Part shown: one piece after another, positions 24,640-32,741 of the stretch
Numbering within the stretch: the stretch's first letter is position 1
Layout: each line of letters opens with the position of its first letter
From: Christensenella sp. UBA5327
Lineage (GTDB): Bacteria > Bacillota > Clostridia > Christensenellales > Aristaeellaceae
DNA length: 62,256 nucleotides
Direction: 5' to 3'
Assembly: GCA_002411105.1 (NCBI GenBank)
Contig: DHQX01000023.1
Coordinates: forward strand, 53,205-115,460
Notes under the pieces: generated by a model
Seen by the model: the letters and a program-made list of their open reading frames with translations, nothing else
What the model was told of the DNA's origin: nothing
The model's database searches: none
Position numbers and translations under genes: made by a program

Positions 24640-25590
24640 GTGAAGCAAGTGCGGCCGGACAGGCAGCCCCTGATCCAGGTGAAAAAGCTTTCCAAGCTCT
24701 ACCGGGTGGGGGATGAGGTGGTGCGGGCGCTCAACAACGTGAGCGCCCAGGTGATGCGCGGAGAGATCTGCTGCATCTTTGGCACCTCAGGTTCGGGCAA
24801 GAGCACGCTGCTCAACCAGCTGGCGGGCCTGGAAAAGCCCAGCCGGGGCGAGGTGACCATCGGCGGGGCCTCCATCTCCCGGATGAATGAGGACCAGCTG
24901 GCGAGGTTCCGGCAGCGGCACCTGGGCTTCATCTTCCAGTCCTACAACCTTCTGCCCCACCTGACGGCGCTGGAAAACGTGGAGCTGCCCCTGGTGTTTT
25001 GCGGGATGGAGCGCGCCAGCCGCCGGCGCGCGGCCATGGCCATGCTCCACCGGGTGGGGCTGGCCCACCGCTTGAACCATTACCCCGGCCAGATGTCAGG
25101 TGGCCAGCAACAGCGGGTGGGCATCGCCCGGGCCTTTGTGAACCGGCCCGCGGTGATCTTTGCCGATGAGCCCACCGGCAACCTGGACACCAAAACCACC
25201 CAGGAGGTGATGGCGATGATGCAGCGCTTCGCCCACACCTACCAGGAGACCATCATCCTGGTCTCCCACGACCCGGGCATCAAGACCTATGCCGACCGCG
25301 TGATCACGCTCAAGGACGGCGAGGTCATCAGCAACACAGTGAGGGAAACATCCAATGAAGAAAATGAAGCGCACCATCCTGATCCTGACCATCCTGGCGA
25401 TGGTGACAGCCCTGCTGCCGGGGATGCCCGGGGCGATGGCGGAGGCACAGCCCCCGGAGCAGATGACGGAGCAGGCAGCGGAACAGACGCCCGAGCCGAC
25501 GGCCGAGCCGACACCGGAACCGACGGCCGAGCCGACACCGGAGCCGACACCGGAACCGACGGCCGAGCCGACAGCCGAGCCAACGGCTGA
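24640..25590 (+). CDS. MacB/LolD-type ABC transporter ATPase with an unusual C-terminal tail
   Basis: 316 residues from a GTG start preceded by AAAGGAGGCGGCAG. Walker A is GTSGSGKST, the signature MSGGQQQR, Walker B VIFADEPTGNLD and the H-loop LVSHDP, all as in MacB/LolD ATPases, whose typical length is 220-240 residues. The normal domain ends near residue 230 (LKDGEVISN). The remaining tail is low-complexity (GTDGRADTGAD-like) because the frame runs 236 nt into the repeat array of the next gene. A TGA at 25356-25358 in another frame would give the usual ATGA overlap, so a one-base indel near the 3' end is likely. The ATPase powers the permease at 28333. Confidence 0.85.
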   Translation: MKQVRPDRQPLIQVKKLSKLYRVGDEVVRALNNVSAQVMRGEICCIFGTSGSGKSTLLNQLAGLEKPSRGEVTIGGASISRMNEDQLARFRQRHLGFIFQSYNLLPHLTALENVELPLVFCGMERASRRRAAMAMLHRVGLAHRLNHYPGQMSGGQQQRVGIARAFVNRPAVIFADEPTGNLDTKTTQEVMAMMQRFAHTYQETIILVSHDPGIKTYADRVITLKDGEVISNTVRETSNEENEAHHPDPDHPGDGDSPAAGDARGDGGGTAPGADDGAGSGTDARADGRADTGTDGRADTGADTGTDGRADSRANG

Positions 25591-28336
25591 GCCGACACCG
25601 GAACCGACGGCCGAGCCAACGGCTGAGCCGACAGCTGAACCAACAGCTGAGCCGACGCCTGAGCGGGAGAGTGAACCCACTCAGGCGCCGGAAGCGCCGC
25701 CCGTGGTGGAAGAAGCCCCCACTCAAACGCCGGAAGCGACCAGAGAAGCGACGGCCGAACCCACCCAGACCCCGGATCCGACGCCCGCCATCAGCGCGAC
25801 GCCCAGCCCCAGCCCCACCGCTGAGCCCACCCCGCGCCCGGAAAGCGCCCTGAAACTGTCCGGGAGCTATGAGATGCTGGACGACTGGGACCGCTCCATC
25901 GGCACCCTCAAGGAGGGTGAATACGCCAACATCGTCTTTCATCTGGTGGACAGGGGCCTCACCCGGGCGCATCTGCCGGGGGGCGAGGCTGACATCAGCG
26001 TGAGCCTCCATGGGGGCAGTTTCACACTGGTTGAAAACAGGCGGGAAAACGCCAACCACACTGGCTACCCAGTGGTGCGGATGGTTTCTGACAGCCCCCT
26101 GGCCTTTACGGTGACCTTTCCCCATATGCGCTACAGTGGCGAAAAGCGGGAAATTGACTTCACCGTCGCCTACCGGGGCGAGATCCAGGGCTCCCTGCGT
26201 GTGCGGGAGCCAGAGATGGTCGAGTGCGTGATCACCCAGGAAACCCCAACCGCAACCCCCGCCCCGGAGGCGACCGAAACCCCCATGCCTGAAGATACGC
26301 AGACGCCCGCACCTGAGGATACGGAGACCCCGGCGCCCGAGGATACGGAGACCCCGGCGCCCGAGGATACGGAGACCCCGGCGCCTGAGGATACGGAGAC
26401 CCCGGCGCCTGAAGTTACGCAGACGCCCGCACCTGAGGATACACAGACGCCAGCACCTGAGGATACGCAGACGCCAGCGCCTGAGGATACGCAGACGCCA
26501 GCACCCGAGGATACGGGAACGCCAGCGCCCGAGAATACACAGACGCCCGCACCCGCGGTGAGCGATTCCCCCGCCCCGAGCGTGAAACCCACAGCCAGGC
26601 CTAAGCCCAGCCCCACCCCTGAGGCGGAACATCCTCAGGCCAGCCAGGAGCCGGTGCCGGCCCCGGTGGTGCACATCACCCGGGGGGAGATGGCCCCCAT
26701 CCAGGCCGGGGAGCCGTTTACGGTGGAGGTCATTTTCACAAACTATGGAAAGGAAGCGGTGGAAATCCCCGTGGCCACCTTCACCGCCTCCGAGGGCATC
26801 GCCCTGGACGAGCGCAGCCCTTCCTTCATCCTAGAGCGCATGGCGCCGGGAGAGGCCTACAGCATGCGCCTGCATATGAAAGCCGGCAAGGAGCTTGCCG
26901 CCAGCCAGTACGCGGTGGAGGTGGCGCTGAAGTTTGAGTACCAGACGGAGGGGCAGGCGGCCCAGGGCAGCGCCTCTGACAAGCTGCTCATCCCTGCCGT
27001 GATCCCCGAGAAGCGGGAGGTGTCAGCGGGGGTGGTCATCGGGCGGACCGATTTCTTAAGGCCGGTCACCGCCGGGCAGGATGTGGTGCTGACGCTGTGG
27101 TTTAAGAACACCGGCAATGTCAGCCTCCTGCGCCCGGTGGCCTCCTTCTCGCCCTCCGAGGCGCTGACCCTGATGGAGGCCACCACCTCAGCCCTCCTGC
27201 CCGATATCCCCCCGGGGGAGACCGCGGCCATGCAGCTGAGGCTCAAGGCCAACAAGGAGATTCCGGCGCCCCAGCAGCATGTGCAGGTGGAGCTGAAATA
27301 CGACTATCGACAGGAAAACGGGCAGATCCAGCAGGGCAGCGCCAGTGAAAAGGTGCTGGTGCCCGCTGTGGTGAAGCAGCGCTCCTCAGGCGGGGGCGGA
27401 GGCGGCGGCAGCAAAAAGCCGGAGCCGGAGAAGCCCGTGCCCAATATCATCATCAGCCGCTATGACTTTGGCGCGGGCCAGGTGGCGGCGGGAGCCGAGT
27501 TCCCGCTGAACATCACCTTCAAAAACACAAACGAGCTGCGCGGGGTGGAGAACATCGTGATGACGCTGGAGACCAGCGAGGCCCTCACCATCACCTCCAG
27601 CTCCAACACCGCCTTTTTCCAGTCCCTGGCCCCGGGGGCTGAGCAGAGCGTGCAGCTGCGCATGATGGCGCTGCCCGCCGCCAAGACCGAGCCCGCCCGG
27701 GTGGATGTGGGCTTCAAGTATGAGTATCTGGACCCGGAGAAGCGCTCCAGCACCACCGTGAGCGAGAAGATTTTCGTGCCCATCTACCAGCCCGACCGCA
27801 TGACCTTAAGCGCCCCCACCGGCCCTGAAAACGCCGAGGTGGGCAAGGAAGTGGTGATCTCCATCCCCTATGTGAACAAAGGGAAAAGCGAGGTGGCCAA
27901 CCTCTCCGCCACCCTGGAGGGCAAGGTGAAGGCCCTGGCGAAGGTCATCAACGCCGGCAACATCGAAAGCGGCAAAAGCGGCAGCCTGGACTTTATCCTC
28001 ACCCCGGACAAGGAGGGGGTGGAGCAGTTTTCCATCCAGGTGTCCTACGAGGACGCCAGCACCAAGCCCATCGTGCAGGCCTTCCCGCTGTCCATCTCCG
28101 TGGCACAGGCCTATGAGGATTTGCCTCCGGAGGGGGAGGAGGGGGAGATGAACCTGCCCGAGCCCCCGGAAACCACTGGCGGGGACAACAACCGCCTGAT
28201 CACCTATGGCCTGGGCGGCCTGTGGGCGGCGACGGTGGCCGGGGGGCTGATCTCACGGCGCCGCCGCAAGCGCAAGCTGCGCGAGCAGGAGGCCATGTTC
28301 AAGTTTGAGGATGATTTCCCGGGCGGCAAGGCATGA
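25355..28336 (+). CDS. Repeat-rich exported membrane-anchored protein with CARDB/COG1361-like domains
   Basis: 993 residues. Order: signal peptide (1-30, ending GAMAEA); a 14-unit (P/A)EPT array (about 46-101); a unique beta-rich region (about 160-300); an 11-unit PEDTxTPA array (about 311-398); three to four immunoglobulin-like repeats resembling CARDB/COG1361 domains (about 440-930), with a Gly-rich linker near 678; a transmembrane helix (LITYGLGGLWAATVAGGL) and a basic cytoplasmic tail. The outside part would span the wall on Pro-rich stalks. It lies between ATPase and permease genes, with ATGA coupling to the permease, and probably acts as the extracellular partner of the transporter. Function beyond this is unknown. 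Confidence 0.82.
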   Translation: MKKMKRTILILTILAMVTALLPGMPGAMAEAQPPEQMTEQAAEQTPEPTAEPTPEPTAEPTPEPTPEPTAEPTAEPTAEPTPEPTAEPTAEPTAEPTAEPTPERESEPTQAPEAPPVVEEAPTQTPEATREATAEPTQTPDPTPAISATPSPSPTAEPTPRPESALKLSGSYEMLDDWDRSIGTLKEGEYANIVFHLVDRGLTRAHLPGGEADISVSLHGGSFTLVENRRENANHTGYPVVRMVSDSPLAFTVTFPHMRYSGEKREIDFTVAYRGEIQGSLRVREPEMVECVITQETPTATPAPEATETPMPEDTQTPAPEDTETPAPEDTETPAPEDTETPAPEDTETPAPEVTQTPAPEDTQTPAPEDTQTPAPEDTQTPAPEDTGTPAPENTQTPAPAVSDSPAPSVKPTARPKPSPTPEAEHPQASQEPVPAPVVHITRGEMAPIQAGEPFTVEVIFTNYGKEAVEIPVATFTASEGIALDERSPSFILERMAPGEAYSMRLHMKAGKELAASQYAVEVALKFEYQTEGQAAQGSASDKLLIPAVIPEKREVSAGVVIGRTDFLRPVTAGQDVVLTLWFKNTGNVSLLRPVASFSPSEALTLMEATTSALLPDIPPGETAAMQLRLKANKEIPAPQQHVQVELKYDYRQENGQIQQGSASEKVLVPAVVKQRSSGGGGGGGSKKPEPEKPVPNIIISRYDFGAGQVAAGAEFPLNITFKNTNELRGVENIVMTLETSEALTITSSSNTAFFQSLAPGAEQSVQLRMMALPAAKTEPARVDVGFKYEYLDPEKRSSTTVSEKIFVPIYQPDRMTLSAPTGPENAEVGKEVVISIPYVNKGKSEVANLSATLEGKVKALAKVINAGNIESGKSGSLDFILTPDKEGVEQFSIQVSYEDASTKPIVQAFPLSISVAQAYEDLPPEGEEGEMNLPEPPETTGGDNNRLITYGLGGLWAATVAGGLISRRRRKRKLREQEAMFKFEDDFPGGKA
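25490..25657 (+). repeat. 12-bp tandem repeat array, 14 units
   Basis: The unit encodes PEPT or AEPT, for example CCGACGGCCGAG-type 12-mers with third-position variation. It codes in the surface protein frame and, for its first 101 nt, also in the overlapping ATPase frame. Length variation between strains is expected. Confidence 0.9.
26287..26550 (+). repeat. 24-bp tandem repeat array, 11 units
   Basis: The 24-bp unit encodes PEDTETPA or PEDTQTPA. Four central units are nearly identical at DNA level, indicating recent expansion. It forms a second Pro-rich stalk in the surface protein and leaves open frames on the opposite strand as a by-product. Confidence 0.93.
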
Positions 28337-29709
28337 AAACCAGGGACCTGCTCATGATGTGCCTGAAAAACCTGGCACGGCGCAAGACCAGGACGCTGCT
28401 GACGGTGCTGGGTGTGGTGGTGGGGGCCTGTTCCATCATCATCATGATCTCCATCGGCGTGGGCATGCGGGAGAGCCAGGAGAAGATGCTCTCCGAGATG
28501 ACCGACCTCACCCTCATCACCGTCTACCCCGCCAGCTCTAACCCCAAAGCGCCCAAGCTTGACGGCCAGGCGCTCAAGGAGATGCGCCAGATCCCGGGGG
28601 CGGTGTTCGCCACCCCCAAGCAGCAGCCCGAGGAGCTGCAGATCCGTTTCACCGCCGGGCGGGACCGGCGCTACGCCGCAGACTACGCCACCCTCATTGG
28701 CATGGAGCCGGATGCGCCGGGGAAGCTGGGCTATCAGATCGCGCAAGGCAGCCCGCTTTCCGGCAAGCCCGGCGAGGTGATCGTGGGGGGCACCTTTGCC
28801 TATCTGTTCAAGGACCAGAGGCGGCCCGAGGGCGCCAACATGGTGGACATCTATGGCGCCTCCATGTACCCGGAGGGCGGGAAGGAGCCCGCCGCCAGGC
28901 CCGAGCCCTACTTTGACCCCATGAGCACCCCCATTGACATGGTGGTGGAGGTGGGGGAGGGGGAGAAGATGAAAACCCTCACCCACCGCCTCAAGGTGGT
29001 GGGGGTGCTCAAGGAGGACATGAGCCGGGGCAGCGAGACCAGCGACGGCATCGTGATGAATATCCAGGAGCTGGGCCGCATCATGGCTGAGGCGCGCCGG
29101 GCTGCCGGCACCAAGAACGACAATAAAAAATCCGGATATCAGCAGGTATTGGTGAAGGCCCGGGATATAGGCACCGTGGCCGGCGTGGAGCAGGCCATCA
29201 AGGGCATGGGGTTTTCCACCAGCTCCATGGAGTCCATCCGCAAGCCCATGGAGGACGAGGCCAGGCAAAAGCAGATGATGCTGGGCGGCCTGGGGGCTAT
29301 CTCCCTGTTTGTGGCGGCGCTGGGCATCACCAACACCATGATCATGTCCATCTCCGAGCGCATGCGGGAGATCGGCATCATGAAGGCACTGGGCTGCTTT
29401 GTGAAGGATGTGCGGGCGGTGTTCCTGTTGGAGGCCGGCTTCATCGGCCTCATCGGCGGCATCCTGGGCATCATCATCAGTTTCTCGGTCTCCGTCGCCA
29501 TGAACCTGACGCGAAGCGGCGTGAGCCTTGAGAGCTGGGAGGGTATTGTCGACGCCCTGGTGGTGCCCGGCAGCCGCATCTCGGTGATCCCCCTGTGGCT
29601 GACTGGCTTTGCGCTGGTTTTCTCGGTTCTCATCGGCCTGGGCTCGGGCTATTACCCGGCCTCAAAGGCCGTGCGCATCTCGGCGCTGGAGGCCATCAAG
29701 CACGAATAA
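28333..29709 (+). CDS. MacB-like ABC transporter permease (FtsX family)
   Basis: 458 residues. An N-terminal transmembrane helix (TLLTVLGVVVGACSIIIMIS) is followed by a large extracytoplasmic MacB_PCD domain (about 45-300) and a C-terminal FtsX domain with three helices (from about 315), including the characteristic ERMREIGIMKALGC. It works with the ATPase at 24640 as a mechanotransmission-type exporter or lipoprotein/peptide extruder. It overlaps the surface protein gene by ATGA. The operon is divergent from the two-component system, which suggests induction by envelope stress or antimicrobial peptides (inference). Confidence 0.92.
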   Translation: MKTRDLLMMCLKNLARRKTRTLLTVLGVVVGACSIIIMISIGVGMRESQEKMLSEMTDLTLITVYPASSNPKAPKLDGQALKEMRQIPGAVFATPKQQPEELQIRFTAGRDRRYAADYATLIGMEPDAPGKLGYQIAQGSPLSGKPGEVIVGGTFAYLFKDQRRPEGANMVDIYGASMYPEGGKEPAARPEPYFDPMSTPIDMVVEVGEGEKMKTLTHRLKVVGVLKEDMSRGSETSDGIVMNIQELGRIMAEARRAAGTKNDNKKSGYQQVLVKARDIGTVAGVEQAIKGMGFSTSSMESIRKPMEDEARQKQMMLGGLGAISLFVAALGITNTMIMSISERMREIGIMKALGCFVKDVRAVFLLEAGFIGLIGGILGIIISFSVSVAMNLTRSGVSLESWEGIVDALVVPGSRISVIPLWLTGFALVFSVLIGLGSGYYPASKAVRISALEAIKHE

Positions 29710-29758
29710 AAATACTGCGGGATGATCATTTTCATTTCCCAAAACGCCTCTTATCATG

Positions 29759-29764
29759 TATAAT
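29759..29764 (+). promoter_or_regulatory. Probable -10 element of pfkA
   Basis: TATAAT lies 29 nt upstream of the pfkA ATG at 29793, leaving a short leader with TTGGGAGGAT. No good -35 is found at 16-18 bp. Confidence 0.45.
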
Positions 29765-29792
29765 GGCCCGGAGTGCGACCTTGGGAGGATGT

Positions 29793-30842
29793 ATGCAGAA
29801 AAAAATCGCGGTTTTGACCAGCGGCGGCGACAGCCCGGGCATGAACGCCGCGGTGATGGAGGTGGCGCGCTCGGCCGCCAAGGCCGGCATGCACCTGGTG
29901 GGCGTGAAGCATGGCTTCAACGGCCTGATCGGCAAGTTTGCCAAACCATCTGATAACTATACCATCCTGTCCCAGGACACGGTGCTGGACATCGCCGATC
30001 TGCCGGGCACCTACCTGCGCACCGCCCGCTGCCAGGAGTTTTATGAGCCGGAGTATCAGCAAAAAGCGGTTGAGTTTCTGACCAAGCTGGGCGTGGTGGG
30101 CCTGGTGGTCATCGGCGGGGACGGCTCCTTTCACGGCGCGCAGAAGCTCAGCCAGCTGGGCATGCCCTGCATCGGCATCCCCGGCACCATTGACAACGAC
30201 CTGGAATACTCCGAGACCTCCCTGGGCTTTGACACGGCGGTGAACGTGTGCATGGAGGCGGTGCGGGCCATCCGGGCCACCTCCCGCTCCCATGACAGGC
30301 CGGCGGTGGTGGAGGTGATGGGGCGCAACTGCGGCGACATCGCCATGCAGACCGCCATGTCAACCGGCGCTGAGGTGGTGATCGTGCCCGAGGTGGCCGG
30401 GTGGGAAGTGGACCAGATCGCCCAGCGGCTTTCAAGCCTCATCGCCCGGGGCAACACCCGCGCCACCATCGTGGTGGCTGAGGGCGCATGGAAGGTGATG
30501 AAACCCTTTGATGTCTACACCTTTCTAAAGCCCTATAAGCAGGTGTTTGAGGGGGAGCCCATGACGGCCGCCCGCTTCGCCTCCATCCTCAAGCGCAAGT
30601 GCGACGCCGAGGTCAGGGCCAATGTCATCGGCTACACCCAGCGCGGGCATGAGCCCACCGCCCAGGACGCCTCCTTCGCCTTTGAGGCGGGCAACATGGC
30701 GGTGGAGCTGCTCAAAAGCGGCATCGGCAACGAGGTCATCGGCGTCCGGCACGGCCGGGTTTTCCATATGGGGCTTGACCGGGCGCTGGAGGTAAGGCCG
30801 CAGTTCAAAAGGCATCTGTTTGACCTGGTGAACAGCCTCTAA
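29793..30842 (+). CDS. pfkA: ATP-dependent 6-phosphofructokinase
   Basis: 349 residues, somewhat longer than the E. coli-type 320. LTSGGDSPGMNAA binds nucleotide; GGDGS (G111) indicates ATP rather than pyrophosphate as donor; the catalytic Asp is D134 in GTIDND; GFDTAVN and MGRNCGDIAM contact substrate. It phosphorylates fructose 6-phosphate. The start is the ATG at 29793, behind GGGAGGATGT; an in-frame extension upstream overlaps the permease and is not credible. It is monocistronic with a terminator behind it, and separate from the cggR glycolytic operon at 48-53 kb. Confidence 0.93.
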   Translation: MQKKIAVLTSGGDSPGMNAAVMEVARSAAKAGMHLVGVKHGFNGLIGKFAKPSDNYTILSQDTVLDIADLPGTYLRTARCQEFYEPEYQQKAVEFLTKLGVVGLVVIGGDGSFHGAQKLSQLGMPCIGIPGTIDNDLEYSETSLGFDTAVNVCMEAVRAIRATSRSHDRPAVVEVMGRNCGDIAMQTAMSTGAEVVIVPEVAGWEVDQIAQRLSSLIARGNTRATIVVAEGAWKVMKPFDVYTFLKPYKQVFEGEPMTAARFASILKRKCDAEVRANVIGYTQRGHEPTAQDASFAFEAGNMAVELLKSGIGNEVIGVRHGRVFHMGLDRALEVRPQFKRHLFDLVNSL

Positions 30843-30867
30843 AGCGGGCTGCACCGTTCTGGTTAAG

Positions 30868-30890
30868 GCGGGGCGTTCCCCCGCATTTTA
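30868..30890 (+). terminator. Intrinsic terminator after pfkA
   Basis: GCGGGG (30868-30873) pairs with CCCCGC (30879-30884), followed by ATTTTATT. It separates pfkA from the decarboxylase operon. Confidence 0.65.
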
Positions 30891-30929
30891 TTGGCGTAAC
30901 TTTTTATTATCATGTGGAGGTGACAGGAG

Positions 30930-31214
30930 TTGGGCTATCAAACACCGTGGTGGATGGTTGTGCTGCTGGGGATGGGCATTGTGTTCATCGGCCTGGGGCT
31001 GTTGGTGCTGCTGTGCACCCTGATGCGCCTGGTTTTGCACCGGGAGGAGGCGGCACAGGCCGCTCCCCAGGCTGTGGCGACCGCGGCGCCTGAGGTGACC
31101 GGCGCGGCGCGCCAGAAGCTGCTGGCGGCGGTGACAGCTGCCATCGCGGAGGCGGAGGGCACGGACGCCCCCGGGTTTAGGATTGTATCATTTGAGAGGA
31201 GACAACAGGCATGA
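30930..31214 (+). CDS. OadG-like gamma subunit of a sodium-pumping decarboxylase
   Basis: 94 residues: one N-terminal membrane helix (VVLLGMGIVFIGLGLLVLL) and a hydrophilic Ala-rich tail, as in OadG/MmdD, which stabilise the decarboxylase complex and help attach the soluble part to the beta subunit. The start is a TTG at 30930, after GGAGGTGACAGGAG. It is the first gene of the operon and overlaps the biotin-carrier gene by 4 nt. Confidence 0.82.
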   Translation: MGYQTPWWMVVLLGMGIVFIGLGLLVLLCTLMRLVLHREEAAQAAPQAVATAAPEVTGAARQKLLAAVTAAIAEAEGTDAPGFRIVSFERRQQA

Positions 31215-31552
31215 AGAAGTACAGGGTGATTGTGGACGGACAGGAATATGAGGTGGGCATCGAGCCGCTGGACCAATCGGAATTAAAGGCGCCAGCACCG
31301 GCTGCGGCCCCGGCCCCCGCACCTGCGCCCGCGGCAGGGGATGAGCAGGTATTAAGCCCCATGCCCGGCAACATCCTCTCGGTGAATGTGAAGGCCGGAA
31401 GCGCCGTTAAAAAGGGCGAGGTGCTGATGGTTCTGGAAGCGATGAAGATGGAAAACGAGATCATCGCCCCCCGGGACGCCACGGTGGCCAGCGTCAGCGT
31501 GGCCAGCGGTGCCGCGGTTGACACCGGGGCGCTCCTGTGCACATTGCGCTAA
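31211..31552 (+). CDS. Biotin carrier subunit of a sodium-pumping decarboxylase
   Basis: 113 residues. An N-terminal strand region is followed by a flexible Pro/Ala linker (about 27-42) and a biotinyl domain (45-113) with the biotin-accepting lysine K79 in EAMKMEN. Biotin on this protein carries CO2 from the carboxyltransferase to the membrane beta subunit. As in methylmalonyl-CoA decarboxylases, the carrier is a separate gene rather than fused to the alpha subunit. Confidence 0.93.
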   Translation: MKKYRVIVDGQEYEVGIEPLDQSELKAPAPAAAPAPAPAPAAGDEQVLSPMPGNILSVNVKAGSAVKKGEVLMVLEAMKMENEIIAPRDATVASVSVASGAAVDTGALLCTLR

Positions 31553-31562
31553 GGGCGAGCCA

Positions 31563-32729
31563 ATGGAAAAAGTTTTGGAGTTTTTGAAGCAAACCGGTTT
31601 TTATTTGCTGGCAGCGGAGTGGAAGTCACTCCTGATGGTAGGCGTGGCCTGCCTGCTGCTGTACCTGGCCATCGGGAAGAAGTTTGAGCCGCTGCTGCTG
31701 CTGCCCATCGCCGTGGGCATGCTGCTGTCAAACCTGCCGGGGGCGGGCGTCTACCATGCAGAGCTGTTTGCGGACGGCAAGATAGACTGGGCGAACTTCA
31801 CCCGCCTGGGTGGGCTGCTGGACTATCTGTACCTGGGGGTCAAGCTGGGCATCTATCCCTGCCTGATCTTTATCGGCGTGGGCGCGATGACCGACTTCGG
31901 GCCCCTGCTTGCCAACCCCAAGAGCCTGATGCTGGGCGCCGCGGCCCAGGTGGGCATTTTCATCACCTATGTGGGTGCAGTGCTGCTGCTGGGCTTCACG
32001 CCCAACCAGGGCGGCGCCATCGGCATCATCGGCGGGGCTGACGGCCCCACGGCGATCTTCATCGCCACCCGCCTGGCGCCTGAATTGCTGGGTCCTATCG
32101 CGGTGGCGGCCTATTCCTATATGGCGCTGGTGCCGGTGATCCAGCCGCCCATCATGCGCGCGCTCACCACGCCGGATGAGCGGGCCATCCAGATGAAGGA
32201 GCTCCGGAAGGTATCGCGGCTTGAAAAGATCGTTTTCCCCATCCTGGTGACGATATTCGTCGGCTTGCTGCTGCCCTCTGCCACGCCGCTGATTGGCAGC
32301 CTGATGTTTGGCAACCTCCTCAGGGAGAGCGGGGTGACCGAGCGGCTCAACAAAACCGCGCAGAACGAGCTGATGAACATCACCACCATCTTCCTGGGCC
32401 TGTCGGTGGGCGCCACGGCCACGGCCAGCGTGTTTCTCACCTGGTCCACCATCAAGATCCTGCTGCTGGGCGTGTTTGCCTTCAGCGTGGGCACCTCAGG
32501 CGGCGTCCTGCTGACCAAATTCATGAACCTGTTCCTGAAGGAGAAGATCAACCCGCTCATCGGCTCAGCCGGTGTGTCGGCGGTGCCTATGGCCGCCCGG
32601 GTGTCCCAGGTGGAGGGCCAGCGGGCCCGGCCTGGCAACTTCCTGCTGATGCACGCCATGGGCCCCAACGTGGCGGGCGTGATCGGCTCCGCGATTGCGG
32701 CGGGCGTGTTTATCGCGCTGTTTGGCTAA
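31563..32729 (+). CDS. oadB: Beta subunit (OadB/MmdB type) of a sodium-pumping decarboxylase
   Basis: 388 residues, highly hydrophobic with about nine to ten membrane segments. Family motifs include GGADGPTAIF and the loop PNQGGAIGIIG. It decarboxylates carboxybiotin and couples this to export of Na+, generating a sodium gradient. The ATG at 31563 lies 10 nt after the biotin carrier stop. The N-terminal in-frame extension seen upstream overlaps the carrier gene and is rejected. Confidence 0.95.
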   Translation: MEKVLEFLKQTGFYLLAAEWKSLLMVGVACLLLYLAIGKKFEPLLLLPIAVGMLLSNLPGAGVYHAELFADGKIDWANFTRLGGLLDYLYLGVKLGIYPCLIFIGVGAMTDFGPLLANPKSLMLGAAAQVGIFITYVGAVLLLGFTPNQGGAIGIIGGADGPTAIFIATRLAPELLGPIAVAAYSYMALVPVIQPPIMRALTTPDERAIQMKELRKVSRLEKIVFPILVTIFVGLLLPSATPLIGSLMFGNLLRESGVTERLNKTAQNELMNITTIFLGLSVGATATASVFLTWSTIKILLLGVFAFSVGTSGGVLLTKFMNLFLKEKINPLIGSAGVSAVPMAARVSQVEGQRARPGNFLLMHAMGPNVAGVIGSAIAAGVFIALFG

Positions 32730-32741
32730 GGGAGGGCAGAG

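Noticed and set aside
26287..26550. Regular 24-bp repeats considered as a CRISPR array
   Set aside because: There are no unique spacers; the units are contiguous and in frame with a protein.
26170..26616. GAGVxVSS-type repetitive minus-strand frame over the 24-bp array
   Set aside because: Mirror translation of the PEDTxTPA repeats; no independent evidence of coding.
25328..26674. A 448-codon open frame on the minus strand opposite the surface protein gene, with Arg/Leu/Gly-rich repeats
   Set aside because: It exists because the tandem repeats on the other strand lack stops in every frame. There is no ribosome binding site or family resemblance.
28204..29268. A 354-codon minus-strand frame opposite the MacB-like permease
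   Set aside because: Shadow of a well-supported gene with the expected His/Leu-rich composition.
29595..29792. N-terminal extension of phosphofructokinase overlapping the permease gene
   Set aside because: No start site context; the ATG at 29793 has GGGAGGAT and matches the family N-terminus.
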